Shown piece by piece: positions 1-7,883 of a stretch of DNA of 28,583 nt (its first letter is position 1; every line of letters starts with the position of its first letter). The stretch covers positions 1 to 28,583 of IMG/VR virus record IMGVR_UViG_3300028925_010946; one strand, written 5' to 3'. Origin of the DNA: a virus. The notes beneath the pieces are model-generated. The model worked only from the letters and a program-made list of their open reading frames with translations. It was not told where the DNA came from and made no database searches. The position numbers and the translations under genes were made by a program.

Positions 1-1035
1 ATACTTACCTTCTACAAAGTATCCTAAATTCTTATTCATCTTTATGCCATATATTAAGCCCGCTGAACAATCATACCATTGTTCTCCATTATTATACTTG
101 TGGTAAGAAAACTCACTAGCATCATCATAATGATATGGCATTAAATTTCCCCAAGCATGTAGCCATCTACTTTTTGTATACTTATAATAATCAAACCCTA
201 CTACCACTGAATGTTGTATTGTATTTTTTAATTCATCTCTTTTTCTCTCTGTATAGTCTGCTAAAACCTGTGGTATAACTACTTCTTTCCAAACTTCTGA
301 ACTAGTTGCTACTACATTTCCATTAGGATCAGTATATTCATTCGCATATAAATCATAACTATATCCCTCTTCTATAGCTAAATGCGTATAATGTAAGCTA
401 CCATTATCTAGCATCCATTCATCTAAAGCATTGTATCCATAAGGTTCTGATAACCTATGTGCAAGTCCTATACTAAGAGCAAAGTTCTTATTTTTTTTAA
501 TTCTGTATTTTTCTGAGAGTTCAAAATATTCTATATCCGCAAATCCATTTTTTAAATACTCTACTTTTGCAGCAAACTCATTCATACATAATTTACCAAC
601 ACAATCATCATCAGAACTATATCTAATGAAATGATGTTGATCAATATAATCTACTCCCTGTTGTCTAGAATAATCCATTTCAAATAGATACTCAAAACCT
701 TGAACTTTACCTACAGTAGCATTATCTGACCAAGACTCTTCTGTTCCATCGTAAAATGTATTAGCCTTATTCTCATATCCAAATCTAGCTATTTTTCTAA
801 TACCAATAGTCACAGAATAGTCGTAAGGAGTCTCAATAACTGAGGTCTCTAGACCGTTATTGACAGAATAAACTTCTACGTCTGAGATAGAAGTACCTCC
901 ATTAACTGCTCCATAAACAGTAGAAAACTTTAAATGCTTCTTAAGATCAAATTTCAAATCTGATATATCTCTTAAAGTAATTTGAGCCTCAACAATAGTT
1001 GAGAGACATATAAATATAACTATTAGTTTTTTCAT
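1..1035 (-). CDS. Secreted, probable outer-membrane beta-barrel protein (3' end beyond window)
   Basis: Reading the minus strand from an ATG at 1035 gives 345 codons with no stop up to base 1, so the C-terminus lies outside the window. The N-terminus, MKKLIVIFICLSTIVEAQ, is a clear Sec signal peptide. The mature part alternates aromatic/hydrophobic and polar residues in short strands, such as YDYSVTIGIRKIARF, FEYLFEMDY, FALSIGLAHRL and SVVVGFDYYK. It ends at the window edge with LGYFVEGKY. That pattern is typical of outer-membrane beta-barrels or barrel-like Bacteroidota envelope proteins. The start overlaps the stop of the upstream gene as TAATG, so the two are probably translationally coupled. 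I do not recognise a family. The barrel assignment is inferred from strand pattern and signal peptide; a secreted beta-sandwich is the alternative. The place to test it is the missing C-terminus, where barrels usually end in an aromatic residue. Confidence 0.8.
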   Translation of the reverse strand, partial: MKKLIVIFICLSTIVEAQITLRDISDLKFDLKKHLKFSTVYGAVNGGTSISDVEVYSVNNGLETSVIETPYDYSVTIGIRKIARFGYENKANTFYDGTEESWSDNATVGKVQGFEYLFEMDYSRQQGVDYIDQHHFIRYSSDDDCVGKLCMNEFAAKVEYLKNGFADIEYFELSEKYRIKKNKNFALSIGLAHRLSEPYGYNALDEWMLDNGSLHYTHLAIEEGYSYDLYANEYTDPNGNVVATSSEVWKEVVIPQVLADYTERKRDELKNTIQHSVVVGFDYYKYTKSRWLHAWGNLMPYHYDDASEFSYHKYNNGEQWYDCSAGLIYGIKMNKNLGYFVEGKY

Positions 1036-3209
1036 TAGTATGTAATTATTTTTCTTTCTACAGTCCCGTCATTATATATATAAAACAGAACTTGATTTTT
1101 AACTTCTTTTGTTTCTCTTCCTAATAAATCTGTAATTCTAACAACTTCTTTTCCTTTTGTTATTCTAGCTGTAGGCATAGGTAATCCTTCTGCACAATGG
1201 TTATATGTTAATTGACAAATAGTATCCCATTCATTATCACAACAATATTCATCTACTTCTATAACCCAAGCATAACAAGCGTCATTTAACCAATATGGTA
1301 TACTATCACCAGATACGCAATAAGCGCTATATAAACAAGAAGCGCTGTCACTATAGTTAACCAGTCCTGAATAATTATAGGCTGACGGATCCATGCAGCC
1401 TGCAACCACAGCCATACACGAACCATTATCAGTATTAGCCAGCGAATCATAATTAATAGAAGTACTATCGGTACAGCCGTACATATAAGGTATACAGCTA
1501 AAATCTTCTGTAGTGGCCATGGAGTTGTAGTTAAGAGAAGAGGGATCGGTACAACCATACACATAAGGAATACAAGAATTATTGTTAACATTTGCTAAAG
1601 GGTTATAATTAAACATTGTGCTATCAATACAACCATATATAGGTAATATGCAGCTGAAATCGTCTGTATTACAACTATCACAATAATTTAAAGCTATTGG
1701 ATTTGTACATCCTAACATCACTTCTATACAGGTAGTATTATCTGTATTAGCTAAAGGATCATAATTAAATGCTGAAGTATCCATACACCCATATACGTAT
1801 TCTACGCAAGAACCATTGTCAGTATTAGCTAAAGGATTATAATTGAATTGAGATCCATCCATACATCCATATATATAAGATAAGCAAGATTCATCATCAG
1901 CATTAGCATTAGAAGAATAATTCCACATAGTAGAGTCTGTACATCCATATATAACTCCAATACAACTACCATCATCTATATTAGCTAAAGAGTCATAGTT
2001 TATAGCTATAGAACTCATACATCCATAAATAATAGCAATACAAGTATCTGAAGTATTAGCTAATGGCTCATAATTAAAGGCTAGTGGTTGCATACATCCT
2101 AAAATCACAGGAACACATCCACCGTTATCTATATTTGCTAATGAATTATAATTAAAGGCTAATGAATCTATACATCCCCATTCAGCATTAATATTACAAC
2201 TACCATCATTAGTATCAGCTACAAATCCCTGAGTGTAGTATTCTAAGTAAGATGAATTAGTACAACCAAGAACATAAAAACAAGATGTATTTGTATTAGA
2301 TGTATCTACGTAGTTAAGCGCTAAAGGATCCATACAGCCAAATATTCTATCGATACATAAGTTACCACAATAAGTGATTACAGTACGTTTTAATAATGGC
2401 TGTATAAAAGGAGGTGCTATTTCTATTATAGTCTGCCCTATAGGATTTGTTAATTTGAAACCACAATGAGCAGCTGATTGCATTGCTTGTTGTGCTATTG
2501 AAAATTTAAATGATACTGGTTCAGGTGAGTTTAAGTGTAATACATACTCTTTAAAGAAAGCTGCTGTGTCTAATGTGAAGTTCCATATACTATCTCCCTG
2601 TGTTACTTCTAAGTTTGAAGCTATCCATCCGTCTCCTACTAAATCAGTTAGTGTTAATATAAAGTCACAATCTGGTATTAAGTCCATTGTGTTAGCTAGA
2701 GCATCATAATTATACATTGTAGAATCAATACATCCAACTACTATTAAAGTTAAACACGAGCCATCGCTTGTATCGGCTCTAGGATTAAATTCCACATAAG
2801 AAGAATCCATACAACCAAATATTGGTGGACATGGATCTGATAAGATAACATGAGTGGTGTCATAGAAGAAGTTAGGGACAGTTCCGTGTACTATGGTGTC
2901 ATAACACTGCACTACATAATAAGATCCATCTAAACCTCCCCAAAGAGCTCCATTTAGACCATCACCATAAGAATCATATATTGTAAATGTTAAATCCCCA
3001 ATAGGTAAGCATCTTTGTTCTACTACAACTCCATAATCAGGTTGAGAATAATAGCCACTACCAGCAGCTACTATAAATCCAGCTGTATCTCTTACATCCC
3101 AAGAAGTCTCACTTTGATATTGATCTAAACTTATGATAATTGTAGTAGGAACACAGTTTTGCCCTAACAATGTTAATGGCAATAATAATAGTAGTAGTAG
3201 TTTTTTCAT
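1035..3209 (-). CDS. Secreted Cys-repeat surface protein with T9SS-like C-terminal signal
   Basis: The 724-aa product starts with a signal peptide (MKKLLLLLLLPLTLLGQ). Residues about 20-125 form a domain with the motif YDSYGDGL, and about 180-280 a related domain with DLVGDGW; both resemble beta-sandwich modules of secreted Bacteroidota proteins. There are 15 copies of a GC(M/T/I)D..x.NY..LANxDxGSC repeat, 13 of them in tandem at residues about 290-625. These repeats are familiar from flavobacterial T9SS cargo. A Cys-rich knot containing CCDNEWDTIC follows near residue 655. The last 35 residues contain ITDLLGRE and FYIYNDGTVERKI, which match the ending of many T9SS type A sorting domains, although this one is short. 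Expected fate (inference): Sec export, then T9SS-mediated outer-membrane passage or surface attachment in the host. The gene sits in a run of exported products. Its role in the phage is unknown; adhesion, superinfection exclusion or host-surface alteration are possible. Confidence 0.88.
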   Translation of the reverse strand: MKKLLLLLLLPLTLLGQNCVPTTIIISLDQYQSETSWDVRDTAGFIVAAGSGYYSQPDYGVVVEQRCLPIGDLTFTIYDSYGDGLNGALWGGLDGSYYVVQCYDTIVHGTVPNFFYDTTHVILSDPCPPIFGCMDSSYVEFNPRADTSDGSCLTLIVVGCIDSTMYNYDALANTMDLIPDCDFILTLTDLVGDGWIASNLEVTQGDSIWNFTLDTAAFFKEYVLHLNSPEPVSFKFSIAQQAMQSAAHCGFKLTNPIGQTIIEIAPPFIQPLLKRTVITYCGNLCIDRIFGCMDPLALNYVDTSNTNTSCFYVLGCTNSSYLEYYTQGFVADTNDGSCNINAEWGCIDSLAFNYNSLANIDNGGCVPVILGCMQPLAFNYEPLANTSDTCIAIIYGCMSSIAINYDSLANIDDGSCIGVIYGCTDSTMWNYSSNANADDESCLSYIYGCMDGSQFNYNPLANTDNGSCVEYVYGCMDTSAFNYDPLANTDNTTCIEVMLGCTNPIALNYCDSCNTDDFSCILPIYGCIDSTMFNYNPLANVNNNSCIPYVYGCTDPSSLNYNSMATTEDFSCIPYMYGCTDSTSINYDSLANTDNGSCMAVVAGCMDPSAYNYSGLVNYSDSASCLYSAYCVSGDSIPYWLNDACYAWVIEVDEYCCDNEWDTICQLTYNHCAEGLPMPTARITKGKEVVRITDLLGRETKEVKNQVLFYIYNDGTVERKIITY
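1335..2339 (-). repeat. Thirteen tandem GC(M/T)D Cys repeats (coding)
   Basis: Each unit is about 26 residues. It begins GCMD, GCTD or GCID, continues with an aromatic NY and LAN core, and ends in a Cys after DNGS or DDGS. Thirteen units run without interruption here. Two more copies lie further upstream in the same gene, the first starting at 2816; the second, near 2740, is split by a domain insertion. The units are diverged at DNA level, so the array is old or under selection for the protein motif rather than a recent slippage product. Two Cys per unit suggest a disulfide within each unit. Confidence 0.9.
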
Positions 3210-3210
3210 T

Positions 3211-3573
3211 TTAAAAATCGCTCATTAGTATATTATCTATTTCTTGTTGTACGTCTTGTTTTGTTGCTAGCATTTTAAAACTAAGATCTGCTTGAAACCT
3301 AGCTACCTCTATATCATCTTTAAATATAATAATAGTAGGTATAACAGCTATCTTGTGTTTCTTTTGTATCTCTGGACTAGCACTTATGTCTATATACATA
3401 ATTGTTTTACAATCTTTTAAATCTTGAATCCAATCAACAGCATTAGCATTATTCCAACTAGCATTAAACTGTGCCACTGATATTTGACCTGAAGCTTTGC
3501 CACATACACACATGAAAAGTACTACAAGCATATACATACCAAAAATCTTCCATGTAACGCTAGGCTCTTCCAT
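3211..3573 (-). CDS. Membrane-anchored thioredoxin-fold protein lacking CxxC
   Basis: The 120-aa product has an N-terminal hydrophobic segment (residues about 9-28, ending CVCGKASGQ), which could be a membrane anchor or signal peptide. Residues about 50-110 read like a thioredoxin fold: beta-strand KTIMYIDIS, helix PEIQKKHKI, then the cis-proline loop and strand VIPTIIIFKDD. The normal CxxC redox site is absent; the only Cys residues of the fold region lie before the first strand (DLKDCK). It is therefore unlikely to be a classical dithiol reductase and may act as a binding or folding domain. The start overlaps the upstream stop as TAATG, and its stop lies one base before the next gene. The fold call rests on the IPT...F pattern and the length. 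Confidence 0.8.
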   Translation of the reverse strand: MEEPSVTWKIFGMYMLVVLFMCVCGKASGQISVAQFNASWNNANAVDWIQDLKDCKTIMYIDISASPEIQKKHKIAVIPTIIIFKDDIEVARFQADLSFKMLATKQDVQQEIDNILMSDF

Positions 3574-3854
3574 TATCTATTATAAAGCTTATCCTCTATT
3601 CTTTCTAGGGTTTTCTTCATCTCATCTACATCTTTTTTTGTCTCCATAATAGTAGCCCGTATCATTTGGTCTTTCATATCAAATTCCATTCTTGTGACTT
3701 CTGGATCTGGAGCAGCTGGTAATGTTTTTGCTTCTGCAATATCGGCTTGTAGCATGAACCACATACTGATAACAGTGGCCATAGCAGCTCCAATACCTGT
3801 TAATGTTTTGATGCTTACTTTAAATCCACTATCTTCAGTTAGTTCTTTAGTCAT
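3573..3854 (-). CDS. Small single-TM coiled-coil protein (holin/spanin-like candidate)
   Basis: The 93-aa product has a short polar N-terminus and one hydrophobic segment at residues about 15-36 (including GIGAAMATVISMWFMLQ). A Pro/Ala linker (LPAAPDPE) follows, then a strongly charged C-terminal helix with heptad character (residues about 55-93, ending MKKTLERIEDKLYNR). One transmembrane segment plus a coiled coil suits a holin, an inner-membrane spanin component or a membrane-anchored assembly factor. No sequence motif decides among these. It lies two bases after the upstream gene and overlaps the thioredoxin-fold gene as TAATG. The lysis role is inferred only from size and topology. Confidence 0.75.
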   Translation of the reverse strand: MTKELTEDSGFKVSIKTLTGIGAAMATVISMWFMLQADIAEAKTLPAAPDPEVTRMEFDMKDQMIRATIMETKKDVDEMKKTLERIEDKLYNR

Positions 3855-3856
3855 AA

Positions 3857-4417
3857 TTATTCGGTAAATAGTGCGCCTGCCACTAATGCTTGTGCTTCAG
3901 TTTTTGTTAATACAGAATTATTTGGATAAACCATTCCAGCACCTAAATCTATTATTGCAGATAACTCACCAGTTCTTAAACTAAATTCTCCCTTTACTAT
4001 AATCAAGTTACCATCTAAACTTACTCTTGGTGATCCTAGCTTTCCTTTAAAGGCTGATTCTTTCCATGTTGGGGTGTAAGCAGTTGTAGTATCTATCTGT
4101 TGTTCTATATAAGTATATGACTCTTCTACTTGTGGAGCAGTTACAGCTCTATCTCGTGCATTAGCCTTAATAATTAGTTCAGCTTTATTATCACCTGAAG
4201 AGTAGTCTATACTTGCATCATCCATATAAGCTTTAATTTCAACTACAGTATTATCTTCTGAAGGAAAGTAATCATATTTATTTACCATTCTTGTAGCTGT
4301 TCTCTCTACATCTACATATGTGTAGTTATCCCAGCCAAGTTTAGGTTGTAATACACTAGGTATCGCAGACTCGTAAGTTGTTTTCTTTAAACACGTGTAT
4401 AGTTCGTAATTTGCCAT
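3857..4417 (-). CDS. Hypothetical virion protein (186 aa)
   Basis: The 186-aa product has no signal peptide and no membrane segment. It is rich in predicted beta strands (NTVVEIKAYM, KAELIIKANAR, GNLIIVKGEF) and in Tyr, Thr and Asp, which suits a structural or tail-associated protein. It ends with a short helix, TKTEAQALVAGALF. I do not recognise a family. It follows the large LamG adhesin at a distance of ten bases and has its own A-rich leader at 4418-4430, so it is not stop-start coupled. Its place directly after the adhesins suggests a fibre-associated protein, chaperone or decoration protein, but nothing in the sequence proves this. Confidence 0.8.
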   Translation of the reverse strand: MANYELYTCLKKTTYESAIPSVLQPKLGWDNYTYVDVERTATRMVNKYDYFPSEDNTVVEIKAYMDDASIDYSSGDNKAELIIKANARDRAVTAPQVEESYTYIEQQIDTTTAYTPTWKESAFKGKLGSPRVSLDGNLIIVKGEFSLRTGELSAIIDLGAGMVYPNNSVLTKTEAQALVAGALFTE

Positions 4418-4430
4418 TTTTTATTTTTTA
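4418..4430 (-). promoter_or_regulatory. A-rich translation leader, copy 1 (TAAAAAATAAAAA)
   Basis: The minus strand reads TAAAAAATAAAAA directly before the ATG at 4417. The first three bases are the stop codon of the upstream adhesin gene. No Shine-Dalgarno sequence is present. A-rich leaders of this kind are known to drive initiation in Bacteroidota. The identical 13-mer occurs at 27257-27269. Confidence 0.55.
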
Positions 4431-7400
4431 ATTTCTGTGACTACCTTTTGTTGCTTTATAATTTCTCGTTACTTCTGCTTGGGTTAATACGTCATCATAT
4501 ATTAACACGCCGTCTATTGCTCCTTCAAAAGAAGCTGTATGACCAAATCCTATAGTAAGCGGTACGCTAGCTGACTCATCCATAAAAAGCCCATCAGTTG
4601 CATTGGTAGTTGTACCACCACCAGTTACACCATCAAGATAAAGTTTTATATTACCGTCTCCATCTCCCGCATCAGTGGTTGCGACTATGTGATACCAAGT
4701 ATTTAGAGAAAGTGCGCCCGTTATGGCTTCTTTTAAAGTACCATTTTTTTCTACTTGTAATTTAAGTCTTTCACTTCCATCAAACCCAACTCTCCAACCA
4801 TCTGTAGCATCGTTTCTATTGATCACCCACTCACCACTACTTACATTGTTTTTCTTTACCCAACAAGATATAGAAAAAGCATTATCTTCACCAATAAATG
4901 CTAAATCATCATCAGCGGTTCCACCAGCTGTTGTAACAGGTATATCTACGTAATCGTCAGTACCAACTGTTAAATTCAAACAACTAGTATTCTTCTCTCT
5001 ATTCATTATAAATCCTTGCGAATCTCTTGAGCTATCGATTCCTTGTGGGATTAATAGGGTTTCGGTTACACTTGTTGGTGTACCATCATGGGTTCCTGGG
5101 TCGTTAAGATTTACCCAAGTACTCAAGCCATTATTCCTCCAATAACCTTTTATATTAGCAGCTGCAGAGTGTGTTAAAGCATCTAGAGCTTTTCCGTCAT
5201 TATATAATTCATTCACTTCTGCTTGAGATAATTCATCTGCCCATATAGACGTTTCTGTTATAGCGCCGTTAGCGTATGAAGTTGCTCTTTCGTTAGATCC
5301 AATACGAATTCCCGCTGTTTTATTTTCCATAGCAGTATAAGAACCACTACTATTATCTACATTATCTACCAATACTCCGTTTATATAAAGATTGATTCCC
5401 GCATCTGCATCGGCTTGATTGCCACTATATGTAGCTACAACATGTAACCACTCTCCTTCCCGAGAAGTAATAGCTGTATTATAAGATCTACCTTGATAGG
5501 CATCGGTACTATCATCCCAAAGCATAAAAGTAAGCGTATCACCACCCGTGGTTCTAAGTTGCCATTCTCTTTGGTCAGCACTATCTTTACAAATAACAGG
5601 AAATGTAGTTGCATCATTCATATATATCCAAGCGGATATACTCATAGCGCTATCAGTAGTGGCATTACCAAAACTAAAATCATTATGATCTGCAATCGCA
5701 ACATAATCCGCTAATCCATCAAACCAAGCCAACTCATTATACGATTGCAACGCTGTTTGCGGTATATGTAATTGTTGATCTGCATCTGTCCAGCCTGAGG
5801 CTACACCTACTTCTTTAATACTAATATTATCAACGTAAAAATAATTGTTATTTACAGCAATAAATCCACCCGATCCATCAGGTTTAAAACCTAAAATTTG
5901 AATGTTTGCTATATCATCATCAGTAAACGTTACTGATATTTTAGTCCAAGTATTTGTAGCATCAGTTGTGTTTGATGCTACCGTGGTACCACTGTTGTTT
6001 TGTGCTTTTATTTCTAATCTCGACATGGTTTGAGAAGCAGGTAGATAAACAAAACAAGAAGCTTCATATGTACGTCCAGCTATAAGACCCATATCACTAC
6101 CATCAACGAACCTTAAAGCTGGAAAGCTAGAACTACTATCTGCTGTTACTTTTATAGACTTACTTCCACCCGATGCTTGTTCCGTACTGTCGTCCATTGT
6201 AGCATCAGCAACACTCATTGGTTCATTACCTATTTGTATCGTTGTTGGATCTGTAACTTCACAATCTCCATTAGTAACCAACTCATCCCCATGAAATACA
6301 GTTGTTGCGTGATGTTTGTCGTTTATAGCTTTTACCGAGACGTTGTCTACGTTTAATTTTGTTGACGAGGTGCCTGCTGATAGTACTACCTCAGTATAAT
6401 CCGCGTCTGCAACCCCTGTAAATTGGAAGGTGCCATTAGCACCCATCGTCTGAGTTGTGTTGTTATGAGGCATTCTAAAGTAAACAAAGCCAGAAACAAA
6501 GTCTGATATTGTGGCTGTAACTATATAACTAACCCCGCTCTTAATAGATTGGGGGGAGTTTGTTAACCTTGTGTAAACACTCGGATTATCAAACCTACCC
6601 TTCCCATTGCTAACGGTTATATTAGCGTGGTTAGTTGTCCAGCTTGATGCGCCGTCAAAATCTCCATTAGCAACCATCTCAGAGCTCAACCCACTATTAG
6701 CTCCATCTAAAATATAAGATTGTTGGCCTCTATGACCATCTTGCATTGGATACCATAGTTTAAGATTGGATTCAGTTAAAGCTGTACCACTACCGCTTAT
6801 AGCTGTTTCTTCTGGATTTAAGTAATCGAATGTTACGTCTGCTTGTGTGAATGCTTTATCCCATAATTGGAAGTCAGACATCATGCCATTGTAATATGCA
6901 CCGCCATCATGAGCATTATAGCCTATTTCCAAAGTGTTTGTTGAGAGGGATCCTAGGTGGTTGTTGCCGCTAGTACCAGTTTGTAAAATACCATTTATAT
7001 ATAATTTTATATTTGAGTCATCACAAGTGCAAACTATCCTATACCAAGTATTTATATTTATTGTCCCTGAGGCATGTACATAAGATCCATTATAAATAGT
7101 GTGTGATATTGCGCCTGAAGCACCAAGAAGCAAACCCATCCTACTAAGACCACTAACGCCACTGGGATGAATAGACCAAGCGGTGCTTCTAGGGCTGCCA
7201 GAAGAAACAACGGGAAACGCGGGGATATTTATCCACCCAGCCATAGTAACCTGCTTAGCTACAAGTACATCTGGATAATCTGTTGATACGCTTGTGCTTG
7301 CGGTTAATTTATCTCCAACCCCATCAAACTCTAGCGCACGTCCAGAATATATTTGACCGTGATTGTTGTTTGAGAAAAACTCGACTTCATGTAGTTCTAT

Positions 7401-7883
7401 GTTGTCTATTTCTAATGTCTCGCCAGTATCGTGATTTAGCCAAAGGAATAGAACGTCTCCAGATCCAGTACCTGTATCCGTTCTTACTTGTAATATTACT
7501 TCATGATATCCAACTGTACTGATTAGAGCTGTTGTGTTTTCAAATATTCCAGTAGATGGAGAAAAACCACCTGTATTAAGAACTATACTATCGGAATTAG
7601 CAACTATTTGATATTTTAAACGCACCATTTTACCAGCCATAGAATCCGCGGCCCACAGATCAGCCGCTGTCTTAAGTGATTGGTTTTCCCCGTCGGTTGT
7701 AATCACACATTTATTACTGTCACTACCATCTATTGTGATACCTCCACCAAATGCAGTCCAATTAGCGTCAGTAGTGAAAGTTCCGTTTATAATGTAATTA
7801 CCACTTATATCTTGCCGTCCGCTAGACGTATCTCTAGCTCTAGCTAATTTTGGTAACTCTATATGTTGTATTGTTGTTGCCAT
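4428..7883 (-). CDS. LamG/CBM modular adhesin, probable receptor-binding or fibre protein
   Basis: The 1151-aa product is a chain of beta-sandwich modules. Residues about 28-168 look like a CBM4/9-type jelly roll (NGTFTTDANWTAF ... LEIDNIELHEV). Residues about 180-350 are a LamG/concanavalin-like domain (ALEFDGVGDKL, NTWYRIVCTCDDSNIKLYING). Two more jelly rolls follow at about 405-520 (NGDFDGASSW ... LNVDNVSVK) and 535-695 (NGDCEVTD ... FYVDNISIK). LamG copies lie at about 718-890 (AWFDGLADYV, LYINGVLVD) and 970-1140 (VDIPVTT, IKLYLDGV). LamG and CBM modules bind glycans, so host polysaccharide or lipopolysaccharide recognition is the expected role. It overlaps the shorter paralog upstream as TAATG. 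No enzymatic motif was seen. Alternative: a decoration or head-fibre protein. Confidence 0.93.
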   Translation of the reverse strand: MATTIQHIELPKLARARDTSSGRQDISGNYIINGTFTTDANWTAFGGGITIDGSDSNKCVITTDGENQSLKTAADLWAADSMAGKMVRLKYQIVANSDSIVLNTGGFSPSTGIFENTTALISTVGYHEVILQVRTDTGTGSGDVLFLWLNHDTGETLEIDNIELHEVEFFSNNNHGQIYSGRALEFDGVGDKLTASTSVSTDYPDVLVAKQVTMAGWINIPAFPVVSSGSPRSTAWSIHPSGVSGLSRMGLLLGASGAISHTIYNGSYVHASGTININTWYRIVCTCDDSNIKLYINGILQTGTSGNNHLGSLSTNTLEIGYNAHDGGAYYNGMMSDFQLWDKAFTQADVTFDYLNPEETAISGSGTALTESNLKLWYPMQDGHRGQQSYILDGANSGLSSEMVANGDFDGASSWTTNHANITVSNGKGRFDNPSVYTRLTNSPQSIKSGVSYIVTATISDFVSGFVYFRMPHNNTTQTMGANGTFQFTGVADADYTEVVLSAGTSSTKLNVDNVSVKAINDKHHATTVFHGDELVTNGDCEVTDPTTIQIGNEPMSVADATMDDSTEQASGGSKSIKVTADSSSSFPALRFVDGSDMGLIAGRTYEASCFVYLPASQTMSRLEIKAQNNSGTTVASNTTDATNTWTKISVTFTDDDIANIQILGFKPDGSGGFIAVNNNYFYVDNISIKEVGVASGWTDADQQLHIPQTALQSYNELAWFDGLADYVAIADHNDFSFGNATTDSAMSISAWIYMNDATTFPVICKDSADQREWQLRTTGGDTLTFMLWDDSTDAYQGRSYNTAITSREGEWLHVVATYSGNQADADAGINLYINGVLVDNVDNSSGSYTAMENKTAGIRIGSNERATSYANGAITETSIWADELSQAEVNELYNDGKALDALTHSAAANIKGYWRNNGLSTWVNLNDPGTHDGTPTSVTETLLIPQGIDSSRDSQGFIMNREKNTSCLNLTVGTDDYVDIPVTTAGGTADDDLAFIGEDNAFSISCWVKKNNVSSGEWVINRNDATDGWRVGFDGSERLKLQVEKNGTLKEAITGALSLNTWYHIVATTDAGDGDGNIKLYLDGVTGGGTTTNATDGLFMDESASVPLTIGFGHTASFEGAIDGVLIYDDVLTQAEVTRNYKATKGSHRN

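Noticed and set aside
1286-1591. Second minus-strand frame open inside the Cys-repeat gene
   Set aside because: It is a hydrophobic shadow frame produced by the repetitive DNA of the real gene; no leader and no sensible composition.
5435-5714. Short open frames on both strands within the large adhesin gene
   Set aside because: They lie entirely within a well-supported coding frame with clear LamG modules and show no domain of their own.
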